A stretch of DNA of 64,000 nucleotides, taken from assembly GCF_000385375.1 (NCBI RefSeq), contig NZ_ARVV01000001.1:3596001-3660000 (forward strand), in the 5' to 3' direction. The translations under genes and the position numbers were made by a program. Below the pieces are notes generated by a model. That model was not told the DNA's origin, ran no database searches, and saw only the letters and a program-made list of their open reading frames with translations. This document shows positions 26,532-37,141 of the stretch, one piece after another; position 1 is the stretch's first letter; every line of letters starts with the position of its first letter. The stretch comes from Methyloversatilis discipulorum (GTDB lineage Bacteria > Pseudomonadota > Gammaproteobacteria > Burkholderiales > Rhodocyclaceae).

Positions 26532-26843
26532 TCAGAGGCCTTCCAGTTCCTTCTGCAGTTCGCCCGACTGGAACATCTCCTTCATGATGTCGCAGCCGCC
26601 GATGAACTCGCCGCGGATGTAGAGCTGCGGGATGGTCGGCCAGTTGGCGTAATCCTTGATGCCCTGGCGGATTTCGGCGTCTTCGAGCACGTTCACGGTG
26701 TGCAGGTTCTGCACGCCGAGGTGCTTCAGGATCTGGATGGCAGTGGCGGAGAAGCCGCACTGCGGGAACTGCGGCGTGCCCTTCATGTACAGCACGACCG
26801 GGTTGCCGGTAACGGTTTCCTTGATGCGTTCCTGGGCGCTCAT
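26532..26843 (-). CDS. grxD: Monothiol glutaredoxin GrxD
   Basis: A CGFS-type glutaredoxin that carries [2Fe-2S] clusters and passes them to target proteins. The 103 residues include [17 protein letters not shown] (the Cys of CGFS), WPTIPQLY (cis-proline) and GGCDIMKEM (glutathione binding). The start at 26843 has AAAGGAAAGAG before it; the in-frame extension to 26942 has no family similarity. It is the last gene of hemA-prfA-prmC-grxD, a conserved order in betaproteobacteria, separated from prmC by 105 bases in which I see no clear promoter. Confidence 0.96.
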   Translation of the reverse strand: MSAQERIKETVTGNPVVLYMKGTPQFPQCGFSATAIQILKHLGVQNLHTVNVLEDAEIRQGIKDYANWPTIPQLYIRGEFIGGCDIMKEMFQSGELQKELEGL

Positions 26844-26948
26844 GTCTCTTTCCTTTGCGGATGTTTGAAAGTCAGCTGTCTGACCGCGCCTGCGCACGGA
26901 CAGTGTGTAGGGACGCAGACGGGGCGCAAACGCCTCATCCACGTCGGA

Positions 26949-27770
26949 TCATTCCGGGGCCAGCCGTCCTCCGCTGACCCGTTCGATGCCGGCAATATCG
27001 CGCCACGACGCGACGTCGGCAAGCCCGGCGCAACGCATCAGCGCGCGTACTGCCGGCGCCTGATCGTAACCGTGTTCGCACAGCAGCCAGCCGCCTTCGG
27101 CCAGTCGCTGCGGCGCCTGCCGGCACAGCGTGCGCAAGGCATCCAGCCCGTCCTCACCACTGGCCAGCGCTGCCGGTGGCTCGAAACGCAGGTCGCCCTG
27201 CGCCAGATGCGGATCGTCCGCCCGAATATACGGCGGATTCGACACGATGCAATCGAAGCCTTCGTCGACGATCGCTTCCAGCCAGTTTGAGGCGACGAAG
27301 CGGACTTCAAGCCCGAGCCGCTGCGCGTTGCCGCGGGCGATCGCCAGCGCCGCTTCGGAGCGGTCGAGCGCGGTCAGTTGCGCCTGCGGACACTGCGCCT
27401 TGATCGCCAGCGCGATGGCGCCGGAGCCGGTGCCGGCGTCAAGCACACGCGGCGACGCGAGGCCGGCGATGCGCGCCAGCGCCAGGTCCACCAGCCCCTC
27501 GGTTTCCGGCCGCGGAATCAGCACGCCGGGCGCGACCGCCAGATCCAGCCCGAAAAATTCACGCCGGCCGACCAGATAGGCCACCGGCTCGCCGGCCGCG
27601 CGCCGTTCAAGCAGGGAATCGAGAGTGGCCAGCGCGGCCTCGTCCAGCGCGTCGCGCCCGCGCGCGATCAGGCCGGCGCGGTCGCAGCCCAGCGCGTGCG
27701 CGGCCAGAACCTGGGCATCGCGACTGTCGATGCGGGCGCGCGCGGCGCGCAGCCAGTCGTCGAGCGTCAT
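26949..27770 (-). CDS. prmC: Release factor glutamine methyltransferase PrmC
   Basis: Methylates the Gln of the GGQ motif in release factors 1 and 2. The 273-residue protein has the helical N-terminal domain (GEPVAYLVGRREFFGLDLAV, IPRPETEGLVDLAL), the SAM motif LDAGTGSGAIALAI and the catalytic NPPYI. It sits directly downstream of its substrate gene prfA (13-base gap). Confidence 0.96.
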   Translation of the reverse strand: MTLDDWLRAARARIDSRDAQVLAAHALGCDRAGLIARGRDALDEAALATLDSLLERRAAGEPVAYLVGRREFFGLDLAVAPGVLIPRPETEGLVDLALARIAGLASPRVLDAGTGSGAIALAIKAQCPQAQLTALDRSEAALAIARGNAQRLGLEVRFVASNWLEAIVDEGFDCIVSNPPYIRADDPHLAQGDLRFEPPAALASGEDGLDALRTLCRQAPQRLAEGGWLLCEHGYDQAPAVRALMRCAGLADVASWRDIAGIERVSGGRLAPE

Positions 27771-27783
27771 GGGTGGGCGCCGG

Positions 27784-28869
27784 TCAGGCGCCCTCCTCCG
27801 CCAGCTGCGCGAGCTGTTCGGCCTGGTGCTCGTGCGCCAGCGCGTCCATCAGTTCGCCCAGGTCGCCGTCCATGATGGCGTCCAGCTTGTACAGCGTCAG
27901 GTTGATGCGGTGATCGGTCATCCGGCCCTGCGGGAAGTTGTAGGTGCGGATGCGTTCCGAACGGTCGCCGCTGCCGACCAGGCTCTTGCGGGTCGAGGCG
28001 ATCTGGCTGTCGCGCGCGCGCACCTGTGCGTCGCGGATGCGCGCCGCCAGCACCGACATCGCCTGCGCCTTGTTGCGGTGCTGACTGCGGTCGTCCTGAC
28101 ACTCGACCACGATGCCGGTCGGAATGTGCGTGATGCGCACCGCCGAGTCGGTCTTGTTGATGTGCTGACCGCCGGCGCCGGAGGCGCGGAAGGTGTCGAT
28201 GCGCAGGTCGGCCGGATTGATGTCGATCTCGGCCACCTCATCGACCTCGGCCATCACCGCAACGGTGCACGCCGAGGTGTGGATACGGCCCTGGGTTTCG
28301 GTCACCGGCACGCGCTGCACGCGATGGCCGCCGGATTCGAACTTGAGCCGCTGATAGACGCCGTCACCGGTCACCCGGGCGATGATTTCGCGGTAGCCGC
28401 CCAGATCCGACTCGCTGGCCGACACCACTTCGACCTTCCAGCGATTGCGCTCGGCGTAGCGCGAATACATGCGGAACAGGTCGGCCGCGAAAAGCGCCGA
28501 TTCGTCGCCGCCCGTGCCGGCCCGGATTTCCAGGAACACGTTGCGACCGTCATCCGGGTCCTTCGGCAGCAGCGCACGCTGCAGCTCGCCCTCCAGCCGC
28601 TCCATGTCGGCGGCCGATTGCTCGATTTCGAGCTGGGCCAGTTCCTTCATGTCGGCGTCGGCCAGCAGGCCACGCGCCGCCTCACCGTCGTCGCGCGCCC
28701 GGCACCAGGCCTGGTACAGCGCGATGACCGGCGTCAGCTCGGCGTGTTCGCGCGTGAGCTTGCGGTAATGATCGATGTCGGCGGTGACGCCCGGATCGGC
28801 CAGCGCGGCGTCGAGATCGGCCAGACGGGTCGACAGCTGTTCGAGTTTTTCGGCGATGCGCGGCTTCAT
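27784..28869 (-). CDS. prfA: Peptide chain release factor 1
   Basis: Recognises UAA and UAG stop codons and triggers peptide release. The 361 residues have the peptide anticodon PVT in [14 protein letters not shown] (the PxT form of RF1, not the SPF of RF2) and the catalytic GGQ in [14 protein letters not shown]. The start at 28869 gives the usual [12 protein letters not shown]; 15 residues of upstream open frame have no family similarity. It follows hemA after 66 bases. Confidence 0.97.
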   Translation of the reverse strand: MKPRIAEKLEQLSTRLADLDAALADPGVTADIDHYRKLTREHAELTPVIALYQAWCRARDDGEAARGLLADADMKELAQLEIEQSAADMERLEGELQRALLPKDPDDGRNVFLEIRAGTGGDESALFAADLFRMYSRYAERNRWKVEVVSASESDLGGYREIIARVTGDGVYQRLKFESGGHRVQRVPVTETQGRIHTSACTVAVMAEVDEVAEIDINPADLRIDTFRASGAGGQHINKTDSAVRITHIPTGIVVECQDDRSQHRNKAQAMSVLAARIRDAQVRARDSQIASTRKSLVGSGDRSERIRTYNFPQGRMTDHRINLTLYKLDAIMDGDLGELMDALAHEHQAEQLAQLAEEGA

Positions 28870-28935
28870 GCGGAGGAATTCGGGGAGAGGAACGAGCGCC
28901 GGACAGGCCGGCACGGCGGACGGACAGGCGCGCCG

Positions 28936-30207
28936 CTAGGCGTCCCGGTCGTGCTGCGGGAACAGGCGCTGGACCAGCCCTTCGATCTGCTCGCGCGCTT
29001 CCGGCGGCGCTTCGTTGAGCAAGCGCGTCGGCCCGTGCAGCAGCTTGTTGGTCAGATTGCGCGACAGCGTGTCGAGCACGCGGTCCGGCGCTTCGCCGCG
29101 GGCGATGGCGCGCAGCGCGCGTTCGAGTTCGGCGGCGCGCATTTCCTCGGCGTGACCGCGCAGCGCACGGATGGCCGGCACCGCCTCGCGTGCCTGCACC
29201 CACTGCAGGAAGTTGGACACCCGCGCATCGATGATGGCCTGCGCCTCGACCACGGCCGCCTGTCTCGATTCGAGGCCGGAATCGACGATCTGCGCCAGAT
29301 CGTCGACGGTGTAGAGGAATACGTCGCCCAGCTTGTCGACTTCCGCTTCGATGTCGCGCGGCACGGCGAGATCGACCATCACCATCGGTCGATGCCGGCG
29401 CTGCTTCAGCGCCCGCTCGACCATGCCCAGACCGATGATGGGCAGCGGACTGGCCGTACAGGACAGCACGATGTCGAAGTCGGCCAGGCGCTCGCCCAGT
29501 TCGTCGAGGCGGATCGCACCGACCTTGAGATCGCTGCGCGCGAAGCGCTCGGCCAGCACCTGAGCGCGATCCAGCGTGCGGTTGGCAATCACCATGTCGC
29601 GCGGCGTACAGCCGGCGAAGTGCGCCGCACAGAGCTCCATCATTTCGCCGGCACCGACACAGAGCACGCGCTGGCCGGAAATGCTGCCGAAGATGCGCTC
29701 CGAAAGGTGCACGGCCGCCGCCGCCATCGACACGATGTTGGCGCCGATCGCAGTGGTCGAACGCACTTCCTTGGCGACGGCGAAACTGCGCTGGAACAGC
29801 GTGTGCAGCAACGCGCCCAGCGTGCCTGCGCCCTCTGCGAGGCGCACCGCCTGCTTCATCTGGCCAAGTATCTGCGGCTCGCCCAGCACCATCGAATCGA
29901 GGCCGCTGGCTACCCGGAACACGTGGCGCACCGCCTGCTGGTGTTCCAGCCTGTATATATAGGGGGCGATCTCGGATGGGCCGATGCGGTGGTACTCGGC
30001 CATCCAGTCGAGCGCGCTGTCCGGGTCGTTGGTCGCGCAGTACAGCTCGGTGCGATTACAGGTGGACAGGATGGCCGCCTCCTGCACCGGTCGCACGCGC
30101 GTCAACTGGCCGAGCGCATCGGGCAGCGCTTCCGGCAGGAAGGTCATGCGTTCGCGCACGGCAAGCGGTGCCGTGTGGTGGTTGAGACCGAGCGCAAACA
30201 GGGACAT
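28936..30207 (-). CDS. hemA: Glutamyl-tRNA reductase
   Basis: First committed step of tetrapyrrole synthesis from glutamyl-tRNA by the C5 pathway. At 423 residues it starts with [16 protein letters not shown], carries the catalytic Cys50 in [11 protein letters not shown], the NADPH-binding [14 protein letters not shown] and a C-terminal dimerisation helix. An extended -10 promoter lies 65 bases upstream. The hemA-prfA-prmC order is ancestral in proteobacteria. Confidence 0.97.
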   Translation of the reverse strand: MSLFALGLNHHTAPLAVRERMTFLPEALPDALGQLTRVRPVQEAAILSTCNRTELYCATNDPDSALDWMAEYHRIGPSEIAPYIYRLEHQQAVRHVFRVASGLDSMVLGEPQILGQMKQAVRLAEGAGTLGALLHTLFQRSFAVAKEVRSTTAIGANIVSMAAAAVHLSERIFGSISGQRVLCVGAGEMMELCAAHFAGCTPRDMVIANRTLDRAQVLAERFARSDLKVGAIRLDELGERLADFDIVLSCTASPLPIIGLGMVERALKQRRHRPMVMVDLAVPRDIEAEVDKLGDVFLYTVDDLAQIVDSGLESRQAAVVEAQAIIDARVSNFLQWVQAREAVPAIRALRGHAEEMRAAELERALRAIARGEAPDRVLDTLSRNLTNKLLHGPTRLLNEAPPEAREQIEGLVQRLFPQHDRDA

Positions 30208-30271
30208 GGACGGGCGTTGGGGCAGCAGGTTCGGCAGGATTGATCGGCAGAATAAGCCGAAAGTGCCGCGA

Positions 30272-30280
30272 ATTATAGCA
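30272..30280 (-). promoter_or_regulatory. Extended -10 promoter of hemA
   Basis: The minus strand reads TGCTATAAT, a perfect TATAAT with the TGn extension. No good -35 lies 17 bases upstream, which is usual for extended -10 promoters. It is 65 bases before the hemA start. Confidence 0.7.
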
Positions 30281-30306
30281 GCCGCGGTTTTCGCGCCCGC
30301 GCCGCC

Positions 30307-31083
30307 TCAGCGCACGGTGGCGAGCAGGGCCGACAGATGGCTGGCCGGTATCGCGTAACTGATGCCGCTCGGCTGCGACAACACGCTTTCCTTGCCCGCC
30401 TTGACCAGCACCATATTGATCACGCCGATCACTTCGCCGCTGTCCGGATCGAACAGTGGACTGCCGCTGTTGCCCGGGTAGGCGGTGGCGTCGAGCTGGA
30501 ACACGGTGAAGGTGCCTCGCGCCAGCCGGTTGCGGTTGGCCGCGTTGAGCTGGCTCACGTTATCGACCGGAATCACCATCGGGGTGATGGCCGACACGAT
30601 GCCGCGATGGGTGACCGGGGTGAAGCCCAGTACGCTGCCGATCGGGAAACCGGTGAAGGCCACCGACTGGCCTTCACGCACGTTGGCCGAGTCGCCGATC
30701 TTCAGCGCCGGCAATGCGGCACCCTGGATCTTCAGGATCGCCAGATCATTCTCGGTGCTCGACGCGACGATACGCGCCTCGCGCAGTTGCTGACGGCCGT
30801 CGACGCTGGCGATCACCGCCAGCGTTTCGAAACGGTCGGCGTCGAGCGGCACGCTGGCCACGTGTGCATTGGTCGCGACCAGCGTGCCGTCACCGATGAC
30901 GAAGCCGCTGCCCTTCAGTTCGAAGCTGGGCGCGCGCGATCGCATATTGGTGCCGACGATGACGATGGACGGCTTGACGCGCACGATGGTGTCGCTCAGC
31001 GCGGCGCGCGCCAGCAGCGGCGACGACAGCAGCGCTGCGCAGACGAGGCGGCGCCGGCGATCGTCCGGTGCGCGCTCAGCCAC
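30307..31083 (-). CDS. Trypsin-like periplasmic serine protease (S1C/HtrA-like, no PDZ)
   Basis: A 258-residue protein with a signal-like leader (RRRLVCAALLSSPLLARAAL) and a chymotrypsin-fold protease domain. The triad is visible: His in LVATNAHVAS, Asp in ENDLAILKI and Ser in AYPGNSGSPLFDPDSG. There is no PDZ domain, so it is shorter than DegP/DegQ. Translation starts at GTG (31081-31083), overlapping the lytic transglycosylase stop by 8 bases. It is the last gene of the minus-strand exopolysaccharide run. Its position suggests processing of a secreted component of that system, but the substrate is not known. Confidence 0.88.
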   Translation of the reverse strand: MAERAPDDRRRRLVCAALLSSPLLARAALSDTIVRVKPSIVIVGTNMRSRAPSFELKGSGFVIGDGTLVATNAHVASVPLDADRFETLAVIASVDGRQQLREARIVASSTENDLAILKIQGAALPALKIGDSANVREGQSVAFTGFPIGSVLGFTPVTHRGIVSAITPMVIPVDNVSQLNAANRNRLARGTFTVFQLDATAYPGNSGSPLFDPDSGEVIGVINMVLVKAGKESVLSQPSGISYAIPASHLSALLATVR

Positions 31084-31963
31084 GACGGGACACGAGCGTG
31101 CGCAGCACCGGCGAAGGCGTGGTCACGTTCTGGTCGTAGCGATGCTCGGTCTTGCGGAACAGGGTCTGGATGCGCTTCACGTACTCGCGTGTCTCGCGGT
31201 AGGGCGGTACGCCCTTGTAGCGGTCAACCGCCCCTTCGCCGGCGTTGTAGCCGGCGGTTGCCAGCACGACGTCACCTTCGAAATAGGCGAGCAGCCAGCG
31301 CAGATAGGCCATGCCGCCGCGGATGTTCTGTACCGGGTCATACGTGTCGCGCACGTTGAAGCGCTGCGCGGTTTCCGGAATCATCTGCATCAGGCCCTGC
31401 GCGTTCTTCGGTGAGCGCGCCTTGGGATTGAAGTTCGACTCGGTGCCGATCACGGCCAGCACCAGTTGCGGGTCGATGTCGAAATGCGGTGCCAGTTCGC
31501 GCACGATTTCGATCACGCGCTTGCGGTCGGCGGTAGTACCGAAGGCCGCTTCGAGATCGGGATCGATGTCGGCAACCATCACCGGTTCGGGCTCCGGTGG
31601 ATCCTGCATGCACAGCGGCAGTTCGCGCGTCGGCGCACCGGTGAAGCGCAGCATGCGCTGCGCGTGTTCGTGACCCTGGCGGGCCGCCAGATCGAAGAAG
31701 GTCGCCGCCAGCGCGTCGTCGCGGTCCACACCGCGTCCGTTGGCGTACATCCAGGCCAGGTTGAACTGCGCCTCGGCGTCGCCGAGCTTGGCCGCCTGGC
31801 AGTAGAGCGCCGCCGCGCGGGCGGTGTCGCGTCGCACGCCCTCGCCGTGCTCGAAGGATCGCGCCTCGGCAAGCAGGCTGCGCGCAGCCGCTTCGGGCTC
31901 GAGCGCGTGCACCGGCGCGCTGGCGCAGCAGGCAATCAACAGGGCGAGTCGTACAGGCTTCAT
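31076..31963 (-). CDS. SEL1-repeat lytic transglycosylase
   Basis: A periplasmic protein of 295 residues. The signal peptide is about residues 1-20. Sel1-type repeats follow (AAALYCQAAKLGDAEAQFNL, ATFFDLAARQGHEHAQRML), then a C-terminal SLT domain with the catalytic Glu in VIGTESNFNPKARSPKNAQG, LMQMIPETAQRF and GYNAGEGAVDRYKGVPPY. It would cleave peptidoglycan glycan strands. Two bases separate it from the epimerase stop upstream, and its end overlaps the protease gene, so all three are translated from one message. A wall-opening enzyme here may help seat an envelope-spanning export machine. Confidence 0.9.
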   Translation of the reverse strand: MKPVRLALLIACCASAPVHALEPEAAARSLLAEARSFEHGEGVRRDTARAAALYCQAAKLGDAEAQFNLAWMYANGRGVDRDDALAATFFDLAARQGHEHAQRMLRFTGAPTRELPLCMQDPPEPEPVMVADIDPDLEAAFGTTADRKRVIEIVRELAPHFDIDPQLVLAVIGTESNFNPKARSPKNAQGLMQMIPETAQRFNVRDTYDPVQNIRGGMAYLRWLLAYFEGDVVLATAGYNAGEGAVDRYKGVPPYRETREYVKRIQTLFRKTEHRYDQNVTTPSPVLRTLVSRRG

Positions 31964-31965
31964 CG

Positions 31966-33021
31966 TCAGGCAAGCGTCGCCGGCGCAAAACGCGCCACAT
32001 ACCAGTTCATCGCCTCGGCCAGACCGCGCGACACGTCGTGTGTCGGCGCGTAGCCAAGAAGTGTTTGCGCGCGGGTGATGTCGGCCAGCGAATGGCGCAC
32101 GTCACCAGCCCGGAAATCGCGATAGTGCGCCCGGGCGCCGGCAATGTCCGGGAATCGTTTCACGAGTTCGTCGCGCATCGCTGCAAACAATTGATTCAGC
32201 GAGGTCTGACGGTGAGCGGCAACGTTGTAGACGGTGTTCACCGCGTCGGTACGCTCGGTCAGCCCGGCCAGCAGATTGGCCTGCACAGCGTTGTCGACGT
32301 AGCAGAAGTCGCGACTGGTTTCGCCGTCGCCGTTGATCTGCACGGTATCGCCGAGCAGCAGCGCGCGCGCCCAGCGCGGAATCACCGCGGCGTAGGCGCC
32401 TTCCGGGTCCTGCCGCGCGCCGAACACGTTGAAGTAGCGCAGACCCACGCAGGGCAGGCCATAGCAGCGGCCGAACACATCGGCGTACAGCTCGTTGATG
32501 TACTTGGTCACCGCGTAAGGCGACAGCGGCTTGCCGATGACGTCCTCGACCTTGGGCAGATTGGGCGAATCGCCGTAGGTCGAACTCGACGCAGCATAGA
32601 CGAAGCGACCGACGCCGGCGTCGCGCGCCGCGACCAGCATGTTCAGGAAGCCGTTGACGTTCGAATCGTGCGAGGTGATCGGGTCGGCCAGCGAACGCGG
32701 CACCGAGCCGAGCGCCGCCTGGTGCAGCACCACGTCGACACCGCTGCACACCCGGGCGCAGGTCGCCAGATCGCGGATGTCGCCCTCGACGAAATCGAGG
32801 CGCGCCGCGGCCTGCGACGGCAGGCCGCCGAGCACCTCGTCAAGGTTGCGCTGATGACCGGTCGAGAAGTTGTCCAGCGCCACCACGTTCTGGCCGGCGT
32901 GCAGCAGCACTTCGACCAGATGCGAACCGATGAAGCCGGCCGCACCGGTCACCAGCCAGCGGCGCGGGCGCGCGGCCAGCGCGGCGGACAGGGACTCGGG
33001 CAGGGTTGCAGGCAGGGTCAC
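31966..33021 (-). CDS. UDP-N-acetylhexosamine(uronate) 4-epimerase, WbpP/TviC type
   Basis: An extended short-chain dehydrogenase/reductase of 351 residues. The NAD-binding [15 protein letters not shown] lies at about residues 23-37, followed by the catalytic Ser in ASSSTYGDS and YAVTK (Tyr-Lys). The block [19 protein letters not shown] is characteristic of WbpP/TviC, which act on UDP-GlcNAc or UDP-GlcNAcA, rather than of plain GalE. Next to a TviB/WbpO-type dehydrogenase it would complete a route to UDP-GalNAcA. Which sugar is used first cannot be told from sequence. The N-terminus has about 20 residues before the Rossmann strand. Confidence 0.9.
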   Translation of the reverse strand: MTLPATLPESLSAALAARPRRWLVTGAAGFIGSHLVEVLLHAGQNVVALDNFSTGHQRNLDEVLGGLPSQAAARLDFVEGDIRDLATCARVCSGVDVVLHQAALGSVPRSLADPITSHDSNVNGFLNMLVAARDAGVGRFVYAASSSTYGDSPNLPKVEDVIGKPLSPYAVTKYINELYADVFGRCYGLPCVGLRYFNVFGARQDPEGAYAAVIPRWARALLLGDTVQINGDGETSRDFCYVDNAVQANLLAGLTERTDAVNTVYNVAAHRQTSLNQLFAAMRDELVKRFPDIAGARAHYRDFRAGDVRHSLADITRAQTLLGYAPTHDVSRGLAEAMNWYVARFAPATLA

Positions 33022-33028
33022 GGGCGGC

Positions 33029-34309
33029 TCACAGGCGCCAGACGCTGACGCCCTGCGCCTCGAGCGCGGCCGTATCGAACTGGTACTTGATGTCGGCCAG
33101 CACGCCGCCAGCCTTCAGCTTGCCGACGTAATCGGACAGCGGACGGGCGGCAAACTCCTTGTGCGACACGGCGGCGACGATGGCCTCGACCTTGGGAATG
33201 TCGTCCCAGTCGGTCAGCGACACGCCGTATTCATGTTCAGCTTCCTTCGACTCGGCCACCGGGTCATGCACGATGACCTCGACGCCGTAGCTCTGCAGTT
33301 CGCGGATCACGTCGATCACGCGCGAATTGCGCAGGTCGGGACAGTTCTCCTTGAAGGTAAGGCCAAGCACCAGCGCCTTCGCGCCCTTGACCGACGCACC
33401 GCTCTGGATCAGCTTCTTCACCGTCTGTTCGGCGACGTACTTGCCCATGCCGTCGTTGATGCGGCGACCGGCCAGGATGACCTGCGGGTGATAGCCCAGC
33501 ATGTCGGCCTTGTGAGTGAGGTAGTACGGATCGACGCCAATGCAGTGGCCGCCGACCAGGCCCGGACGGAAGGGCAGGAAGTTCCACTTGGTGCCCGCCG
33601 CCTTCAGCACCTCTTCGGTATCGATGCCGATCTTGCCGAAGATGATGGCCAGTTCGTTCACGAAGGCGATGTTGAGGTCGCGCTGCGTGTTCTCGATCAC
33701 CTTGGCCGCTTCGGCCACCTTGATGCTCGAGGCCTCATAGACGCCGGCGGTGATGACCGCCTTGTACAGGTCGGACACCTTCTTCAGCGTATCCGGCGTG
33801 TCGCCCGACACCACCTTGAGGATCTTGGTAACCGTGCGTTCCTTGTCGCCCGGGTTGATGCGTTCCGGCGAGTAGCCGACGTTGAAGTCCTGCAGCCACT
33901 TCAGGCCGGAGAACTTCTCGATCACCGGAATGCACACCTCTTCGGTCGCGCCCGGATAGACGGTCGATTCGAACACGACGATGGCGCCGCGCTTCATGTA
34001 CTTGCCGCAGGTTTCCGAAGCGCCGACCAGCGGCGAGAAATCCGGCTGGTGCGCGTCATCGACCGGGGTCGGCACGGCGACGATGATGTAGTCCGCTTCA
34101 GCCAGTGCCGCGCCGTCGGTGGTCACCGTCAGTTGGGTGGCGGCGCGCAGGTCCTCGCTGCTCACCTCGCCGGTCGGATCGACGAACTCGCGGTAGGCGG
34201 CCACCTTGGCGGCCGACATGTCCACACCGATGGTCGGCATCTTCTTGCCGAATTCGACAGCCAGGGGCAGGCCGACGTAGCCGAGGCCGATCACAGCAAC
34301 TTTGGTCAT
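33029..34309 (-). CDS. UDP-N-acetyl-D-hexosamine 6-dehydrogenase, WbpO/TviB type
   Basis: Oxidises C6 of a UDP-N-acetylhexosamine to the uronic acid using two NAD+. The 426 residues have [17 protein letters not shown] at the start, the [10 protein letters not shown] motif, the conserved Lys/Asn of the middle domain ([17 protein letters not shown]) and the catalytic Cys in [12 protein letters not shown]. This length and these motifs match WbpO/TviB rather than the shorter UDP-glucose dehydrogenases. It is followed by the 4-epimerase after 7 bases. Together they mark the polymer as containing an aminouronic acid, as in Vi antigen. Confidence 0.92.
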   Translation of the reverse strand: MTKVAVIGLGYVGLPLAVEFGKKMPTIGVDMSAAKVAAYREFVDPTGEVSSEDLRAATQLTVTTDGAALAEADYIIVAVPTPVDDAHQPDFSPLVGASETCGKYMKRGAIVVFESTVYPGATEEVCIPVIEKFSGLKWLQDFNVGYSPERINPGDKERTVTKILKVVSGDTPDTLKKVSDLYKAVITAGVYEASSIKVAEAAKVIENTQRDLNIAFVNELAIIFGKIGIDTEEVLKAAGTKWNFLPFRPGLVGGHCIGVDPYYLTHKADMLGYHPQVILAGRRINDGMGKYVAEQTVKKLIQSGASVKGAKALVLGLTFKENCPDLRNSRVIDVIRELQSYGVEVIVHDPVAESKEAEHEYGVSLTDWDDIPKVEAIVAAVSHKEFAARPLSDYVGKLKAGGVLADIKYQFDTAALEAQGVSVWRL

Positions 34310-34330
34310 GATTTTCTATCCGGATTCAGT

Positions 34331-37120
34331 TCAAAGAGTTTTCATCAGATCGGCCACCTCGGCGGCACGTTCGTACTTGCTGCCCAGCGCAACCAGCGGC
34401 TCCAGTTCCTTGCGCGCATCGTCCTTGCGTCCGGCGCCGGCAAGCCCACGCGCCAGATTCAGGCGAAGATCGTTGGCGAACGGCGCCGCCGAAACCGCCT
34501 GGCGCATCATCTGCAGGCCACGATCGGCGTCGCCGGCGGCAAGCAGAATGCCGCCGTAGGTGTCGAGCACAGCGGGATTGCGCGGCGCCAGCGCGTAGGC
34601 TTTTTCGGCGTAGCTGCGAGCCCGCGCATCCTTCTGCTGGGCGGCGATCCAGGCCAGGTTGTTCAGCGCGATCACATTGTTCGCGGAGCGCGCGAGCGCG
34701 GCTTCGTAACGCATCCGGGCCTCATCGAGCGACTTGCGGACCAGCGCGACGTCGCCCAGGTAGAGCAGCACCTCGACGTCCTTCGGATTGTCCTTGAGCC
34801 AGCCATCGACCAGCGTGCGCGCATCGGCTGCCTTGTCGTCCCGCTCGAGGGCCGCGTGCAGGCGAGTCACGTTGGTGGCCGTGCGCTCACGGCTCAAGGC
34901 CTCGCGATACGCCTTGATCGCCTGGTCCGCCTTCGACGAGGACATCATCAGCTCGCCTTCCATCACGTAACCCAGCGCCGCCTTGGGCCGCTGACGCTGG
35001 ACGTCACGCGCCACGCGGAGCGCCTCGTCGACCGCGTTCCGGCTGCGGTGGATGGTGATCAGCATGTTCTGAGCCTCGACCGTTTCCGGCTGCAGCGCCA
35101 GCACCTTGCGCAGCGTCTGGATCGCCTCGGCGTCCCGCTTGGCGGCAACCTGGGTCGCCGCGAGGTTCAGTTGGGCGCGGACCGATGTCGGGTCGCGCTC
35201 GACCAGCTTGGTACGCGTGGCGACCGATGCCTCCGTTTCGCCGGCACGTGCCTGCGCCAGCGCCAGTGCGTCGAGCACTCGCGGTTCGTCCGGCATCGCG
35301 TTGAGTGCCTCGTTTGCGGCCGCCAGCGCCTTGCCACGGTCGCCCGAAAGCTGGTGCAGCTCGATCAGCGCAAGCCGCGGATTCACCTGCTTCGGATTGG
35401 CGTCGATGGCCTGCCGCAGCAGTTTGAGCGACTCCGGCGTGCCCTCCGGCGTGCGTGCCTTGAGACCGGCGAGCGCCATCAGCGCGTCGGCGTTCTTCGG
35501 CGACTTGGCGACGAACTGCTGCAGCACCGCCTCCGCGTCGGCGATCTTGTCTTCGGTCACATACATGCGGGCGAGGTTGTTGGCCGCGCTGAAATACGCC
35601 GGATCGACGTCGAGCGCACGCTTGAACTCGGCGCGCGCGCGGTCGGGGTCGTTCTTCAGCAGATAGGCGGTGCCACGCAGATTGATGCTGACCGGGTCGG
35701 TCTGGCGCTTCTTCTCCAGCGCATCAATCGCCGCCAGCGCGCGGTCGGCGTCGCGGTTGCGCAGATGCGCAACGATCAGCACCAGGTCCGGCCGGCCGCT
35801 TTCCGTATCAAGCCTGACCGCCTGCTCCAGCGCGGCGATACCGCCCTCGCGATCGCCTGCCGCCAGCCGGCTCAGGCCGAGCCGCGATTGCGCGTCGGCA
35901 TCTTCGCTCTGCTTTTTCGCGGCGATCTCGAACGCTGCCTCGGCGCCCTTGGCGTCGCCACCCGTCAGATAGACCTGACCGGCGAGCGCCTGCACCTCGG
36001 GGTTCCCCGGGCTGGACTTGAGCAGCGGCGCCAGCGCCTGTCTCGCCTTGTCCAGCCGGCCGGTCCTCAGATAGGCACCGACCAGCACCTTACGGATGAA
36101 CAGGGAGTCACCGCCATGCGCGATCACCTTTTCGGCGTGCTGTTCGGCCAGCGCATACGATTGCAGCTCGAATTCGGTCAGCGCGGCCAGTCCGAGCGCC
36201 GGCACGTAATTCGGCGCGACAGCGAGCGTCTTGTTCAGACGGTCCCGCGCCTCGATGAACTTGCGCTCCTTCACCAGCAGCAGGCCGTCCAGATAGTTGG
36301 CTTCCGGCGCCTTCGGCGACACCTTGCGCAGCGCCGTCAGTTCCTTGCGCGCTTCGTCGATCTTGCCTTCGTTCGCCAGCGCCGATACGACGACGAAGCG
36401 CGCCGTGACATTGCTCGGCTTGACCTCGTAGACCTTGCGATAGGACGCCATCGACTGCTCGAACTGCCCCTGCGCCGATCTCATCTCGGCATCGAGGAAC
36501 CAGGCCTCGGCACTCTTCGGGTCGGCGGCCAGCACCTTGTCGAGCAGCGCGTGGGCACTGGCGAATTCGCGCTGCGTACCGAGCAGGCGCGCCTTGCCCA
36601 GTCCGGCGTAGAGATGGTTGGGGTCGGCCGCGAGCACCTCGTCGAAAGCCGCTTTCGCGCCGTCCTTGTTGCCCACCGCAAGCTGCGCATGACCGATCGC
36701 GGCCCTGAGGTCGGCGCTGGCGGCCGGCGTCGACAGCTTGGTCGTGCCCAGACGTTCGATCGCCTGCTTGCTCTCGCCGGCCTCGACCATGGCGCGCGCC
36801 AGCAGGGGGGCCACCTGTTCCGCCGGATGCCCGGCATCGAGCGCACGGGTCAGTTCCTTGACCGCCGACGGTGCGTCGCCAGTCAGCATGTGGAGACGTC
36901 CCAATTCGTAGCGGGCGGCGGCGTTCGAAGGATCCTTCTGCAGCAGGTTCTTCAGCTGGATCGCCGTCGTCTGCAGGTCATTGCGCTCGAACGCCGAACG
37001 CGCCTCCGCCAGCAACTCCTCGGGCGGCTTGCTGCGGTCGCACGCAGCCAGCGCAGATGCGCAGAGAAGTACGGCGAGCAGTCGGCTGACTCGCGGAAGG
37101 GTCGGGAATGTGGGGTTCAA
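34331..37120 (-). CDS. prsT: PEP-CTERM system TPR-repeat lipoprotein PrsT
   Basis: A 929-residue lipoprotein. The leader ends LLCASALAACDRS; Asp follows the Cys, which by the Escherichia coli +2 rule would favour the inner membrane. The rest is a long run of tetratricopeptide repeats (more than 15 by eye), such as AARYELGRLHMLTGDAPSAV and AVLDTYGGILLAAGDADRGL. Proteins of this size and position are the PrsT family, found beside prsK and prsR in exosortase/PEP-CTERM exopolysaccharide loci. They probably act as a scaffold in export. It sits 21 bases after prsR. Confidence 0.92.
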   Translation of the reverse strand: MNPTFPTLPRVSRLLAVLLCASALAACDRSKPPEELLAEARSAFERNDLQTTAIQLKNLLQKDPSNAAARYELGRLHMLTGDAPSAVKELTRALDAGHPAEQVAPLLARAMVEAGESKQAIERLGTTKLSTPAASADLRAAIGHAQLAVGNKDGAKAAFDEVLAADPNHLYAGLGKARLLGTQREFASAHALLDKVLAADPKSAEAWFLDAEMRSAQGQFEQSMASYRKVYEVKPSNVTARFVVVSALANEGKIDEARKELTALRKVSPKAPEANYLDGLLLVKERKFIEARDRLNKTLAVAPNYVPALGLAALTEFELQSYALAEQHAEKVIAHGGDSLFIRKVLVGAYLRTGRLDKARQALAPLLKSSPGNPEVQALAGQVYLTGGDAKGAEAAFEIAAKKQSEDADAQSRLGLSRLAAGDREGGIAALEQAVRLDTESGRPDLVLIVAHLRNRDADRALAAIDALEKKRQTDPVSINLRGTAYLLKNDPDRARAEFKRALDVDPAYFSAANNLARMYVTEDKIADAEAVLQQFVAKSPKNADALMALAGLKARTPEGTPESLKLLRQAIDANPKQVNPRLALIELHQLSGDRGKALAAANEALNAMPDEPRVLDALALAQARAGETEASVATRTKLVERDPTSVRAQLNLAATQVAAKRDAEAIQTLRKVLALQPETVEAQNMLITIHRSRNAVDEALRVARDVQRQRPKAALGYVMEGELMMSSSKADQAIKAYREALSRERTATNVTRLHAALERDDKAADARTLVDGWLKDNPKDVEVLLYLGDVALVRKSLDEARMRYEAALARSANNVIALNNLAWIAAQQKDARARSYAEKAYALAPRNPAVLDTYGGILLAAGDADRGLQMMRQAVSAAPFANDLRLNLARGLAGAGRKDDARKELEPLVALGSKYERAAEVADLMKTL

Positions 37121-37141
37121 GAGCGATGCTCCAGGTCGGTT

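Noticed and set aside
27625..30243. An 872-codon open frame on the plus strand
   Set aside because: It is antisense to prmC, prfA and hemA, all of which are certain. It is a codon-bias artefact.
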